A stretch of 64,000 nucleotides of DNA, taken from positions 191,001 through 255,000 of the forward strand of contig LYSZ01000003.1 in the NCBI GenBank assembly GCA_001657385.1. Reading direction: 5' to 3'. Origin of the DNA: Parvularcula sp. BBD 1991-13 (GTDB lineage: Bacteria > Pseudomonadota > Alphaproteobacteria > Caulobacterales > Parvularculaceae). Below, piece by piece: positions 44,383 through 53,142 of the stretch (within the stretch, counting starts at the first letter, position 1; every line of letters begins with the position of its first letter). The notes beneath the pieces were generated by a model, which worked only from the letters and a program-made list of their open reading frames with translations, was not told the DNA's origin and made no database searches. The position numbers were made by a program, and so were the translations under genes.

Positions 44383-44562
44383 GCGTCGCTCGTCCGGAGA
44401 CCGGGAAGAGTCTCAGCGGGCGGGAAGGCTTTTGCGCCTCTCCTGTGTAGCGACATGACGAAAAAACCTGACCGCCCGCATGGCGCGCGCGCCGTGAGGT
44501 CACGTGTCGAAACACAAATTGCGCGTTCCTGTCGGGCGGCGGGCGCATCATGAAGGCGTAAA
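44383..44562 (+). promoter_or_regulatory. Riboswitch expression platform / btuB leader
   Basis: About 180 nt between the aptamer and the btuB ATG. It contains GC-rich segments able to pair (for example the palindrome GGCGCGCGCGCC around 44479) but no clear terminator with a U-run, so control by translation initiation is at least as likely as by termination. I see no separate gene. Confidence 0.5.
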
Positions 44563-46431
44563 ATGAAACAAACCCTCTATTCCGCAACCGCCGCCGGCGC
44601 GGCTATCCTGTCTCCCCTTCACATCGCGACTGCGCAGGCGCCGGACGACGCCGCCGCCTTCGTCAATCCGTTAACTGAAGAAACGGACGAAATCGTCGTC
44701 ACCGGCACGCGCTTCGCAACGCCCCTCGACCAGGTCGGCCGGTCGGTGTCGGTCGTCACCGCGCAGGAGATAGACTTGCGTCAGCAGCGCTTCGTGTTCG
44801 ACGCGCTGAACGCCGTCCCCGGCGTGCAAGTGATCCGGTCCGGCAGTTTCGGCGCGATTGCAAGCGTTTCCTTACGCGGCCTGCCAAGCGATCAGACCCT
44901 GGTGGTGCAGGACGGCGTCGTCCTCAATGATCCGGCCTCTTTCGGCAACGGCTTTAACTTCGCGAATTTCGACACCGCCGATATCGAGCGGATCGAGGTG
45001 CTGCGCGGCGCGCAATCGGCCCTTTACGGATCGGACGCCATCGGCGGCGTCGTCAACATCGTCACCAGGGACGGCCGCGAGGGCTTCGGCGGCGAGGCGT
45101 TTGTCGAGGGCGGATCGTTTGGCGTGTTCAGGGGCGGGGCGAGCGTGCTCGGCGGCAACGACGTGGCGTCCGGGCGCGTCACCGTCAGCGGCATGACCGC
45201 CCGCGGATTTTCCTCCGCAGACGAAGCGAACGGCAACACCGAAGACGACGGCTTCGACAACATCTCCGTTTCGTCCAAGGGGCGCTTTCAACCGAGCGCG
45301 AACCTCGTGTTCGACGCGGTCGTGCGCTATCAGGACAGCCGGAACGAGTTCGACGGGTTCAGCGCCGCCGACGGCGCCGCCGACGCGGACGAAATCGGCG
45401 AGACGGAAGAACTGACCGCCGCCGGGTTTGCAACGCATACCGCGTTTGACGGCATGCTGGAAAACCGGGTCTCCGTCGCATACCGCCAGACTGACCGCCT
45501 CAACACGACCGAAGGCGCGACCAGCTTCGACGCCGTCGGCGAGCGCGTTTCCTACGAGTACCAGGCGACGCTGCGGCCGGCCGATTGGATTTCCATCATC
45601 GCCGGCGCCGAATATGACGCGCAGGAATCGGACGTGGCGGTCGGCTTCGGCGGCGACCAGGAAATCGAAACGACGAGCGGTTTCGGCCTGGTCCAGGTGC
45701 AGCCCCTGCCCTTCATCACGCTGAACGCCGGCGTGCGCCATGACGCCAGCCCGGATTTCAGCGACGAGACGACGTTCAGCATCTCCAGCGCCGTCACGAT
45801 ACCTCAGACCGGCGCGATCCTGCGCGGCGGCTACGCCGAAGGCTTCCGGGCGCCGACGGCGGGCGAGTTCAGCTTCAATCCGGACCTCTTCGCCGAGTTC
45901 AGCGAGGGCTGGGACATCGGGCTGGAGCAGCCGCTGTTCGGCGGCGCGACGCGGCTCAACATCACCTATTTCGACCAGCAGATCGACGATCTCATCGCCT
46001 TCGATCTGGCCGCATTCACCTTCGTCAACATCCAGACGTTTTCCAGCAAGGGCGTCGAGGTCGCTTTCGATACGCGGTTACATGACCGGCTGGCGGTGAA
46101 CCTCGCCTACACCTATACCGATGCTGAAAATCTGTCGACGGAGATCGCCGCCGGCAACCAACCTTACCACCGCGTCGCGCTGGAGATCCTGGCGCAGCCG
46201 ACGGACAGGCTGTCCCTGTCTCTCGGCCTCAACTACAATGGCGAGGAGGAGGACACCGTGAACACGCTCGATGATTTCTTCCTCGTCAACCTGCGCGGCG
46301 CTTATGCGCTGAGCAGCCAGCTTGAAGTCTTCGCGCGGGTCGAAAACGTGACCGACGCGGACTACCAGGACAATTTCGGTTTCGGGACCGCGCCGCTCTC
46401 CGCCTTTGGCGGCGTCAGGGCGCGGTTCTGA
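44563..46431 (+). CDS. btuB: TonB-dependent cobalamin receptor BtuB
   Basis: A 622-residue receptor of BtuB size. Signal peptide (about residues 1-26), TonB-box-like DEIVVTGTRFATPL, a plug with RQQRFVFDALNAVPGVQVI, SLRGLPSDQTLVVQDGVVLND and ERIEVLRGAQSALYGSDAIGG (each a landmark), and a barrel ending in FGGVRARF. Directly controlled by the upstream cobalamin riboswitch, it imports cobalamin and other corrinoids. The last base overlaps the first codon of the binding-protein gene, giving coupled expression with btuF, btuC and btuD. Confidence 0.94.
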   Translation: MKQTLYSATAAGAAILSPLHIATAQAPDDAAAFVNPLTEETDEIVVTGTRFATPLDQVGRSVSVVTAQEIDLRQQRFVFDALNAVPGVQVIRSGSFGAIASVSLRGLPSDQTLVVQDGVVLNDPASFGNGFNFANFDTADIERIEVLRGAQSALYGSDAIGGVVNIVTRDGREGFGGEAFVEGGSFGVFRGGASVLGGNDVASGRVTVSGMTARGFSSADEANGNTEDDGFDNISVSSKGRFQPSANLVFDAVVRYQDSRNEFDGFSAADGAADADEIGETEELTAAGFATHTAFDGMLENRVSVAYRQTDRLNTTEGATSFDAVGERVSYEYQATLRPADWISIIAGAEYDAQESDVAVGFGGDQEIETTSGFGLVQVQPLPFITLNAGVRHDASPDFSDETTFSISSAVTIPQTGAILRGGYAEGFRAPTAGEFSFNPDLFAEFSEGWDIGLEQPLFGGATRLNITYFDQQIDDLIAFDLAAFTFVNIQTFSSKGVEVAFDTRLHDRLAVNLAYTYTDAENLSTEIAAGNQPYHRVALEILAQPTDRLSLSLGLNYNGEEEDTVNTLDDFFLVNLRGAYALSSQLEVFARVENVTDADYQDNFGFGTAPLSAFGGVRARF

Positions 46432-47369
46432 TGCGCGCGCGGCGCAGCCCCCGGCGAGGCCCCGCCGGCGCTCTTCCCGCGGCGGGCTTGTGGCTCGCCG
46501 CGGCCGGGGCCCTCGCGGCCTGCGGCGGGCCCGCGCCCTCTGCGCCGGCCCCGCCGCCCAGCGTTGACGCGGATACCGAAGGGCAGCGCCTTGAGGACGC
46601 GGCGTCAAACCGGCCGCGGCGGATCGTCAGCCTTGATTACTGCGCGGATCAATATGTCCTGAAGCTCGCGGACCGGGAAGACATTCTCGCCGTCTCCCCC
46701 GACGCGGTGAAGGAATTTTCCTATATGCGCGCGGGCGCCGCCGGCGTTCCGTCGGTTCGTCCGTTAGCGGAGGATGTTCTGATCCTGAAGCCGGACCTCG
46801 TGGTGCGCTCCTATGGCGGCGGCCCCAACGCCGCCGCCTTTTTCGAACGCGCGGGCGTGCCGGTGCTTCAGGTCGGCTGGGCCTCCAACGTGGACAGCGA
46901 GGCGATGGGGTCGATCCCGAGCCTGATCCGACACATGGCCGACGGCCTCGGCCGGCCGGAACGGGGCGACGCGCTGATCGGCGAGTTTCGCGCCCGCCTC
47001 GCCGCGTTGCGCCGCCGCGAGGACGGGCGAACCGCGCTTTACATGACCCCGGCGGGCGTCACCACCGGACCGGGATCGCTGGTGCATGAAATGCTCGTCG
47101 CCGCGGGCCTTGCGAATTTCCAGGAGGCGCCGGGGTGGCGCTCGCTGCCGCTCGAACAGCTCGCCTACCGCCAGCCCGACCTTGTCGCCGCGGCGTTTTT
47201 CGAAACCCTGACCAGTCATCCGGATGCGTGGAGCGCATCGCGCCACCCGGTCGCCCGCGCGCAACTCGCCGGACCCGACACGGTGGCGCTGCAAGGGGCG
47301 TGGACCGCCTGCGGCGGGTGGTTCCTTATGGACGCGGTGGAAGCGCTCGCCGAAGGGGGGACGCGATGA
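46431..47369 (+). CDS. btuF: Corrinoid ABC transporter substrate-binding lipoprotein (BtuF-like)
   Basis: A 312-residue periplasmic binding protein of the BtuF/FecB helical-backbone type. A basic, Ala/Gly-rich signal with lipobox LAAC (Cys about residue 31) suggests a lipoprotein. A proline-rich linker follows, then RRIVSLDYCADQYVLKLADREDILAVS, LKPDLVVRSYGGG and WTACGGWFLMDAVEAL. It receives corrinoids from BtuB and delivers them to BtuCD. The stop overlaps the btuC start (ATGA). The call rests on family plus riboswitch context. Confidence 0.85.
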   Translation: MRARRSPRRGPAGALPAAGLWLAAAGALAACGGPAPSAPAPPPSVDADTEGQRLEDAASNRPRRIVSLDYCADQYVLKLADREDILAVSPDAVKEFSYMRAGAAGVPSVRPLAEDVLILKPDLVVRSYGGGPNAAAFFERAGVPVLQVGWASNVDSEAMGSIPSLIRHMADGLGRPERGDALIGEFRARLAALRRREDGRTALYMTPAGVTTGPGSLVHEMLVAAGLANFQEAPGWRSLPLEQLAYRQPDLVAAAFFETLTSHPDAWSASRHPVARAQLAGPDTVALQGAWTACGGWFLMDAVEALAEGGTR

Positions 47370-48358
47370 CGGCGCGGGCGGCTCTCGTTCCCGGGCTCGC
47401 CGCCGCCGGCGCCGCAGCGATCATCGCCGCGTGTCTCATCGGCTCGACGCCGCTGCCGCTCGGCCGGGTCCTCGCCGCGCTCGTCGGCGCGGCAAGCCCC
47501 GGCGACACGCTTGTCGTCTGGTCGATCCGCCTGCCGCGGGCGCTCGCCGCCTTCGTCGTCGGCGCCGCGCTCGGGCTTTCCGGCGCCGCGCTACAGGGGC
47601 TGTTGCGCAATCCCCTCGCCGAACCCGGCGTTCTCGGCGTGTCGGCGTCGGCCTCGCTGGCGGCGACCTTCGCGCTTTATTACGGCCTCGTGGCGGTCAG
47701 CCCGTGGGCGCTGCCGGCGGCGGCGATCATCGGCGCCCTCGCCGCGACGGCGCTGATCGCGTTCGCCGCCATTCACACCCGATCGGTCGTCACCCTGATC
47801 CTGATCGGCGTCGGCCTGTCGAGCTTTTCCGGCGCGGCGATGAGCATGCTGATGAATTTTGCGCCGAACCCGTTTTCGCTCTCGGACATGATCAACTGGA
47901 TGCTAGGGTCCGTCGCCAACCGTAGTTTCGACGACATCGCGCTCGCCGCGCCCTTTATGGCGGCGGGCGGCGGTGTCCTCCTGGCCGCGCGGCGGGGGCT
48001 TTCCGCGCTCACCCTCGGCGAGGAGGCGGCGAGCGGCATGGGGCTCGATCTGCGCCGCCAGCGCATCCTGATCGTGCTCGGCGCCGGGCTCGCCACCGGC
48101 GGGGCGGTGGCCCTCGCCGGCGCAATCGGCTTTGTCGGCATCGTCGCCCCCCACATCGTGCGGCCCTTTGTCGGCCACGACCCGGCGCGTTCGCTCGTTC
48201 CTTCGGCGCTGCTGGCGGGACTCGTCCTGGTGTTCGCCGACATGGGCGTGCGGATCATGCCGACCACGAACGAATTGAAACTCGGGGTGGTCGCGGCGCT
48301 GATCGGCGCGCCGGCGTTCGTGTGGATCGCGGTGCAAAGGCGCGCCGGCCATGAGTGA
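47366..48358 (+). CDS. btuC: Corrinoid ABC transporter permease (FecCD family)
   Basis: A 330-residue FecCD-family permease with about ten membrane helices. Landmarks: VWSIRLPRALAAFVVGAALGLSGAALQG (about 50-77), NPLAEPGVLGVS, GFVGIVAPHIVRP and TNELKLGVVAALIGAPAF. ATG 47366 overlaps the btuF stop, and its own 3' end overlaps btuD by 8 bases. It forms the inner-membrane channel of the corrinoid importer. Confidence 0.92.
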   Translation: MTARAALVPGLAAAGAAAIIAACLIGSTPLPLGRVLAALVGAASPGDTLVVWSIRLPRALAAFVVGAALGLSGAALQGLLRNPLAEPGVLGVSASASLAATFALYYGLVAVSPWALPAAAIIGALAATALIAFAAIHTRSVVTLILIGVGLSSFSGAAMSMLMNFAPNPFSLSDMINWMLGSVANRSFDDIALAAPFMAAGGGVLLAARRGLSALTLGEEAASGMGLDLRRQRILIVLGAGLATGGAVALAGAIGFVGIVAPHIVRPFVGHDPARSLVPSALLAGLVLVFADMGVRIMPTTNELKLGVVAALIGAPAFVWIAVQRRAGHE

Positions 48359-49112
48359 GCTGAACGTCATCGACCTGACGGCGAGCGCCGGAGGCGCGAG
48401 GCTGGTGGACGGGGCCAGCTTCTCCCTCAAGCCGGGGGAACTCGTCGCGCTTCTCGGACCCAACGGCGCAGGCAAGACGAGCCTGCTGCGCGCAAGCCTC
48501 GGGCTTGTCGGCCCCGAGCGCGGCGCAGCGACGCTGGACGGCGTGGACACGCGCGCGATCTCCCCCATGGCGCGCGCGCGCCGCGTCGCCTACCTGCCGC
48601 AGATCCGCCCCCTCGCCTGGCCCAACATCGTGCGCGACGTGGTGGCCCTCGGGCGCTACAGCCACGGCGCGACGCTCGGCCGTCTTGAGGGCGCCGACCT
48701 TGACGCCGTCGAGCGCGCCCTGTCCGTGTGCGATCTTTCCCACCTTGCCGCGCGCCGCGCGGACACCCTTTCCGGCGGCGAACTGGCGCGGGTCCATTTC
48801 GCCCGCGCCTTCGCGGCGGCGGCGCCGCTCCTGATCGCCGACGAGCCGGTCGCCGCCCTCGATCCGCGTCACCAGTTCCGCATCCTCGATCTTATCAAGT
48901 CATTCGTGGACAACGGCGGCGGCGCGCTTGCGGTGCTGCACGACGTCGGCCTTGCGGCGCGCTACGCAAGCCGCATGATCTGGATGAAAGACGGACGCAT
49001 CGTCAGGGACGGGCCGCCGGCGGAAACGCTCTCCGCGGAACTGCTGCGCAGCGTATACGGCGTGGAGGCCCGCGTCGACGGACTGCGCATCGAGATGGAA
49101 GGCGCGCTTTGA
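48351..49112 (+). CDS. btuD: Corrinoid ABC transporter ATPase
   Basis: A 253-residue ABC ATPase with Walker [13 protein letters not shown] (about 37-48), signature [14 protein letters not shown] (about 140-153), Walker [13 protein letters not shown] and the H-loop His in [10 protein letters not shown]. It powers BtuC. It overlaps btuC at its start and cobQ at its end (TTGA). Confidence 0.93.
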   Translation: MSELNVIDLTASAGGARLVDGASFSLKPGELVALLGPNGAGKTSLLRASLGLVGPERGAATLDGVDTRAISPMARARRVAYLPQIRPLAWPNIVRDVVALGRYSHGATLGRLEGADLDAVERALSVCDLSHLAARRADTLSGGELARVHFARAFAAAAPLLIADEPVAALDPRHQFRILDLIKSFVDNGGGALAVLHDVGLAARYASRMIWMKDGRIVRDGPPAETLSAELLRSVYGVEARVDGLRIEMEGAL

Positions 49113-50635
49113 CGGCCCGCGCGCTGATGCTCCAGGGAACCGGCTCCGACGTCGGCAAGTCGCTGCTGACCGCCGCCCTGTGCCGCATCGCCGCCCGCCG
49201 GGGCGTGTCGGTCGCGCCGTTCAAACCGCAGAACATGTCGAACAACGCCTGCGCCTGTGCGGACGGCGGCGAGATCGGCCGCGCCCAGGCGCTGCAGGCG
49301 CGGGCGGCGGGCGTCGATCCCCATACGGACATGAATCCGGTTCTGTTGAAGCCCCAGACCGACACCGGCGCGCAAATCGTCGTCCACGGACACGTTCGGG
49401 AAACGGCGGAGGCATGCGATTACATGGCAGGCCGCGGCCGCCTCCTGGCGCCGGTGCTGGACAGTTTTTACCGCCTCGCGGCGCAATACGATCTCGTCCT
49501 CGTCGAAGGCGCGGGCAGCCCGGCGGAGACCAATCTGCGCGCCGGCGACATCGCGAATATGGGCTTCGCCCGCGCCGCAAACATTCCCGTCTGCGTCATC
49601 GGCGACATCGAAAAAGGCGGCGTCATCGCCGGCCTTGTCGGCACGAAGGCCGTCCTCGGCCGGGAAGACGCGGACCTGATCGGCGGCTTTGTCGTCAACA
49701 AGTTCCGCGGCGATCCGCGCCTGTTCGACGGAGGCGTGCAGGAAATCGCGCGGCGGACCGGCTGGGCGTGCTTCGGCGTCGTCCCCTGGCTTCCCGCCGC
49801 GTCCCGGCTTCCGGCGGAAGACGCGGTCGACCTTCAATCAATCGCGCACGGCGCTAAAGACGGCCTTGTCGTCGCCGCGCCGATGCTCTCGCGCATCGCC
49901 AATTTCGACGACGCGGATCCGATCAGGCTCGAACCGAGCGTTTCGTTCCAGTGGACGCCGCCGGGGCGGCCCATCCCGCACGACGCGGACATCGTCATTC
50001 TCTTTGGAACCAAGTCGACGCTCGGCGACCTCGGTTTTCTGCGCGCGCAAGGCTGGGATCACGATATCATCGCCCATGCCCGCGCGGGCGGGCGCGTCCT
50101 CGGCGTGTGCGGCGGCTACCAGATGCTCGGCAGACGGATCGCCGATCCGGACGGGATCGACGGCGCGCCGGGCGAAGCCGAAGGGCTGGGTCTTCTCAAC
50201 GTCGATACCGTCATGACGGCGGAAAAGCGCGTCGCGCCTGCAAAGGGCGCCTGCGCGCTGAGCGGCGCGGCGATCGACGGGTACGAAATCCACATGGGCC
50301 GCACCGCCGGGCCGGATACGCGCCGGCCTTTCGCGCTCATGGACGATGCGCCGAACGCCGCGCCCGAGGGCGCGCGCAGCGCCGACGGCCGCGTCGAGGG
50401 AACCTATCTCCACGGCGTTTTCGCAAGCGACGCCTTCCGGCGCGAATGGCTCGCGCGCGCGGGCGCGCCGGCGGCGGGCGGGCTCGATTACGACGCAGAG
50501 GTCGACGCGGCGCTGGACGCCCTCGCCGATCACGTGGAATGCGCCGTGGACGTTGACGCCCTCTGGCGGCTGGCAAGGCCGCCAGCCAGCAGGCGGGCGG
50601 GCGGCCGGGCGGCCGATTCTGCGACAGGCTTCTGA
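49109..50635 (+). CDS. cobQ: Cobyric acid synthase
   Basis: A 508-residue glutamine-dependent amidotransferase converting adenosylcobyrinic acid a,c-diamide to cobyric acid by four amidations. The N-terminal dethiobiotin-synthetase-like domain has [20 protein letters not shown] and [12 protein letters not shown]. The C-terminal GATase domain has nucleophile Cys334 in [10 protein letters not shown] and the triad His435 in [15 protein letters not shown] at 49109 overlapping the btuD stop gives the N-terminus expected for the family ([12 protein letters not shown]). ATG 49127 is an alternative that would still retain the P-loop. Confidence 0.93.
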   Translation: MTARALMLQGTGSDVGKSLLTAALCRIAARRGVSVAPFKPQNMSNNACACADGGEIGRAQALQARAAGVDPHTDMNPVLLKPQTDTGAQIVVHGHVRETAEACDYMAGRGRLLAPVLDSFYRLAAQYDLVLVEGAGSPAETNLRAGDIANMGFARAANIPVCVIGDIEKGGVIAGLVGTKAVLGREDADLIGGFVVNKFRGDPRLFDGGVQEIARRTGWACFGVVPWLPAASRLPAEDAVDLQSIAHGAKDGLVVAAPMLSRIANFDDADPIRLEPSVSFQWTPPGRPIPHDADIVILFGTKSTLGDLGFLRAQGWDHDIIAHARAGGRVLGVCGGYQMLGRRIADPDGIDGAPGEAEGLGLLNVDTVMTAEKRVAPAKGACALSGAAIDGYEIHMGRTAGPDTRRPFALMDDAPNAAPEGARSADGRVEGTYLHGVFASDAFRREWLARAGAPAAGGLDYDAEVDAALDALADHVECAVDVDALWRLARPPASRRAGGRAADSATGF

Positions 50636-50638
50636 CGC

Positions 50639-51589
50639 GTGAGCGGACCGGCGCTCATCCTCTTCGCCTGGGCCGTCGAAGCCGCGTGCGGATGGCCGCG
50701 CTGGCTCCATGCCCGCATCGCCCATCCCGTCGTCTGGCTGGGGGCGCTCATCGACGCGCTCGACCGGACGCTGAACCGCGCCGCCTGGCCGCATGCGCTA
50801 CGCTACGCCGCGGGCGCGGCGGCAACGGCGCTGACGACCGCCATCGCGGCGGGCTCGGCGCTTGCGATCGTCCGTATCCTGCCGAATACGCTCTGGGGGC
50901 ATGCGGGGGAGGTTCTCGCCGCTTCCAGCCTGATCGCGTCGCGCAGCCTTTACGATCATGCGGCGGCGGTCGCAGCGCCCCTGATGCGCGGCGACTTGGC
51001 GCGCGCGCGGACCGCGGCGTCGATGATCGTCGGGCGCGACACGCACGCCCTTGACGAAGGCGGAATCGCCCGCGCGAGCCTGGAAAGCCTTTCCGAAAAC
51101 GCTTCGGACGGGGTTGTCGCGCCGGTTTTCTGGGGCGCGCTTTTCGGCCTTCCGGGCGTCGCGGCGTATAAGGCGGTCAATACGCTCGATTCCATGATCG
51201 GCCATCGGAACGACGCCTACGCCGCATTTGGCGGCGTTGCGGCGCGGGCCGACGACATCGCCAACCTGATCCCGGCGCGGCTGACCGGTGTTTTCATCGC
51301 CGCGGCGAGCGGGCGGGCGGACGCCTTCGCCGTCATGCTGCGCGACGCGGGCGCGAGCCGCTCTCCCAATGCGGGCTGGCCCGAGGCGGCGATGGCCGGC
51401 GCCCTTGGCGTCCGGCTGTCCGGCCCCCGCGCCTACGGCGCGACGCTCAGCGACGAGCCATGGATCAACGCTGGCGCGCGCGACCCCGGCGCCGACGACA
51501 TTCGCCGCGGCCTCGGCCTATATCTGCGCGCGCTGGTCCTCGCCTTCGCCGCCCTTGCGGGGCCCGTCCTCATGGCGGAGACTGGGTGA
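50639..51589 (+). CDS. cobD: Adenosylcobinamide-phosphate synthase (CbiB/CobD)
   Basis: A 316-residue membrane protein that attaches (R)-1-amino-2-propanol phosphate (or the free aminopropanol) to cobyric acid. Landmarks: AHPVVWLGALIDALD (about 27-41), LDEGGIARASLESLSENASDGVVAPVFW (about 138-165; core ESLSENASDGVVAP) and YKAVNTLDSMIGHRND. GTG start at 50639, 3 bp after cobQ. The stop overlaps the next ATG (TGATG). Confidence 0.93.
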   Translation: MSGPALILFAWAVEAACGWPRWLHARIAHPVVWLGALIDALDRTLNRAAWPHALRYAAGAAATALTTAIAAGSALAIVRILPNTLWGHAGEVLAASSLIASRSLYDHAAAVAAPLMRGDLARARTAASMIVGRDTHALDEGGIARASLESLSENASDGVVAPVFWGALFGLPGVAAYKAVNTLDSMIGHRNDAYAAFGGVAARADDIANLIPARLTGVFIAAASGRADAFAVMLRDAGASRSPNAGWPEAAMAGALGVRLSGPRAYGATLSDEPWINAGARDPGADDIRRGLGLYLRALVLAFAALAGPVLMAETG

Positions 51590-52599
51590 TGGACGATTTC
51601 GCGCCCGACGACCTTGCCCATGGGGGCGCGCTGGACCATATGCGCGCGGCTTTTCCCGACGCGCCGGAACCGTGGGCGGATCTTTCCACGGGAATCAACC
51701 CGTGGCCCTACCCGACTGACGGCTCGGCAGTCTCATCAGTATGCGCCCTGCCGACCCGGACCGCCTTCGACGCATGCCGGCGCGCCATGGCGGCGGCGTT
51801 CGGCGCGCCGCCGGCGAGCGTCACGCCCGGGCCTGGGAGCGAGCTGCTGATCCGGCTGTTGCCGACGGCGATCGCGCCGCGGCGCGTCGCCGTTCTGTCC
51901 CCGAGCTATGGCGACCACGCCCTTGTCTGGCGCGCGGCCGGCTGCGAGGTGATCGAGGCAGCCGACCCGGTTTCGCGCGCGGCCGAGGTGGACGCGGTGG
52001 TCATCTGCAATCCAAACAATCCGGACGGACGCATCTTTTCCCGCCGGTCGCTGGAAGCCGCGCGCGAAACCCTCGCCGCGCGCGGGGGCTGGCTCATCGT
52101 CGACGAAGCCTATGCCGATCTCGATCCTTCGCTCAGTCTCGCGCCCCAGGGCGGCGCCGAAGGCCTGATCGTGCTGCGCTCCTTCGGCAAGTTTTACGGG
52201 CTTGCGGGATTGCGTCTCGGCGCGATGCTCGCCCCGGAAGACGTCCGTATCCGCATGGCGGCGCGCCTCGGGACATGGCCGGTCTCAGGCCCGGCGCTGG
52301 AAATCGGCGCGCGCGCCTATGCCGACGCGGCCTGGGCGTCCGCCACCCGCGCCCGGCTCGCCGAGGCGCGAAGCCGGCTCGACGCGCTGCTTGAGAACCA
52401 TGACCTCTCTATTATTGGGGGTACGGATCTTTTTCGCTATGTGGAAACGGACGGGGCGCAAGCGCTCTGGACGAGACTTGCGCGGGCGGGCGTTTACCTG
52501 CGGCGGTTTTCCTGGTCGGCGCGGCATTTGCGCATCGGCCTGCCGCGAGACGGCGGGACGGAAACGCGGCTCGCACGCGCGCTTACCCCTTCAGCGTGA
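51589..52599 (+). CDS. cobC: Threonine-phosphate decarboxylase (PLP)
   Basis: A 336-residue fold-type I PLP enzyme (CobC/CobD-decarboxylase) making (R)-1-amino-2-propanol phosphate from L-threonine phosphate for the preceding synthase. Landmarks: HGGALDHMRAAFP (about 11-23), LSTGINPWPYP, VICNPNNPDGRIFS, LIVDEAYADLD and the PLP-lysine region LRSFGKFYGLAGLRLG. C-terminal Arg in HLRIGLP. ATG 51589 overlaps the cobD stop. The 3' end overlaps the convergent cobP gene by 17 bp. Confidence 0.9.
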   Translation: MDDFAPDDLAHGGALDHMRAAFPDAPEPWADLSTGINPWPYPTDGSAVSSVCALPTRTAFDACRRAMAAAFGAPPASVTPGPGSELLIRLLPTAIAPRRVAVLSPSYGDHALVWRAAGCEVIEAADPVSRAAEVDAVVICNPNNPDGRIFSRRSLEAARETLAARGGWLIVDEAYADLDPSLSLAPQGGAEGLIVLRSFGKFYGLAGLRLGAMLAPEDVRIRMAARLGTWPVSGPALEIGARAYADAAWASATRARLAEARSRLDALLENHDLSIIGGTDLFRYVETDGAQALWTRLARAGVYLRRFSWSARHLRIGLPRDGGTETRLARALTPSA

Positions 52600-53092
52600 G
52601 CGGCAGGCCGGCGGCGACGAACTCAACCCGGCGGCAGGCCGCCGCGACGCGCTGATTGAGCCGGCCCTGCGCGTCGCGAAAACGCCGGCCGAGCGGCGTT
52701 TCGGGAACGAGCCCCATGCCGACCTCGTTGGAGACAAGGATGACGCGGCCGCGCGCGCGCGCCAACAAATCGCACAAGGACGCCGTCTCGTCCTCCACAT
52801 GGCGATCATGATGCATGAGGTTCGACAGCCACAGGGTCAGGCAGTCGACCAGGCACGCCGCATCCCCGGCCATATGATCGCTCAGGGCGCCGACGAGATC
52901 GAGGGGCGCCTCAACCGTTGTCCAGCCGGCGCCGCGCGCCGCCCGGTGGCGCGCGATGCGTTCGGCCATTTCAGCATCCATCGCTTCGGCGGTGGCGATG
53001 AAGACGCGCCGCGCCGCGCCGGCGTCGGCGAGCGCCTGGGCGCGCGCGCTTTTGCCGGACCGGGCGCCGCCGAGGATGAAAACAGTGTCCAT
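52583..53092 (-). CDS. cobP: Adenosylcobinamide kinase/guanylyltransferase
   Basis: A 169-residue bifunctional CobP/CobU. The P-loop GGARSGKS is at residues 8-15, the guanylylation-site region ERIARHRAARG (His about 48) is present, and DCLTLWLSNL and LVSNEVGMGLVPETPLGRRFRD are conserved. It phosphorylates adenosylcobinamide and adds GMP, giving the substrate for CobS. It is the only cob gene of the cluster on the minus strand and overlaps cobC tail to tail. Its start is 50 bp downstream of the hydroxyproline-cluster dehydrogenase gene on the same strand, so read-through from that operon is possible. Confidence 0.94.
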   Translation of the reverse strand: MDTVFILGGARSGKSARAQALADAGAARRVFIATAEAMDAEMAERIARHRAARGAGWTTVEAPLDLVGALSDHMAGDAACLVDCLTLWLSNLMHHDRHVEDETASLCDLLARARGRVILVSNEVGMGLVPETPLGRRFRDAQGRLNQRVAAACRRVEFVAAGLPLTLKG

Positions 53093-53142
53093 GGCGCGCC
53101 TCTTACCCGCTCGCGCGAGGCTTGTCTTTACCGGCGCGACCG

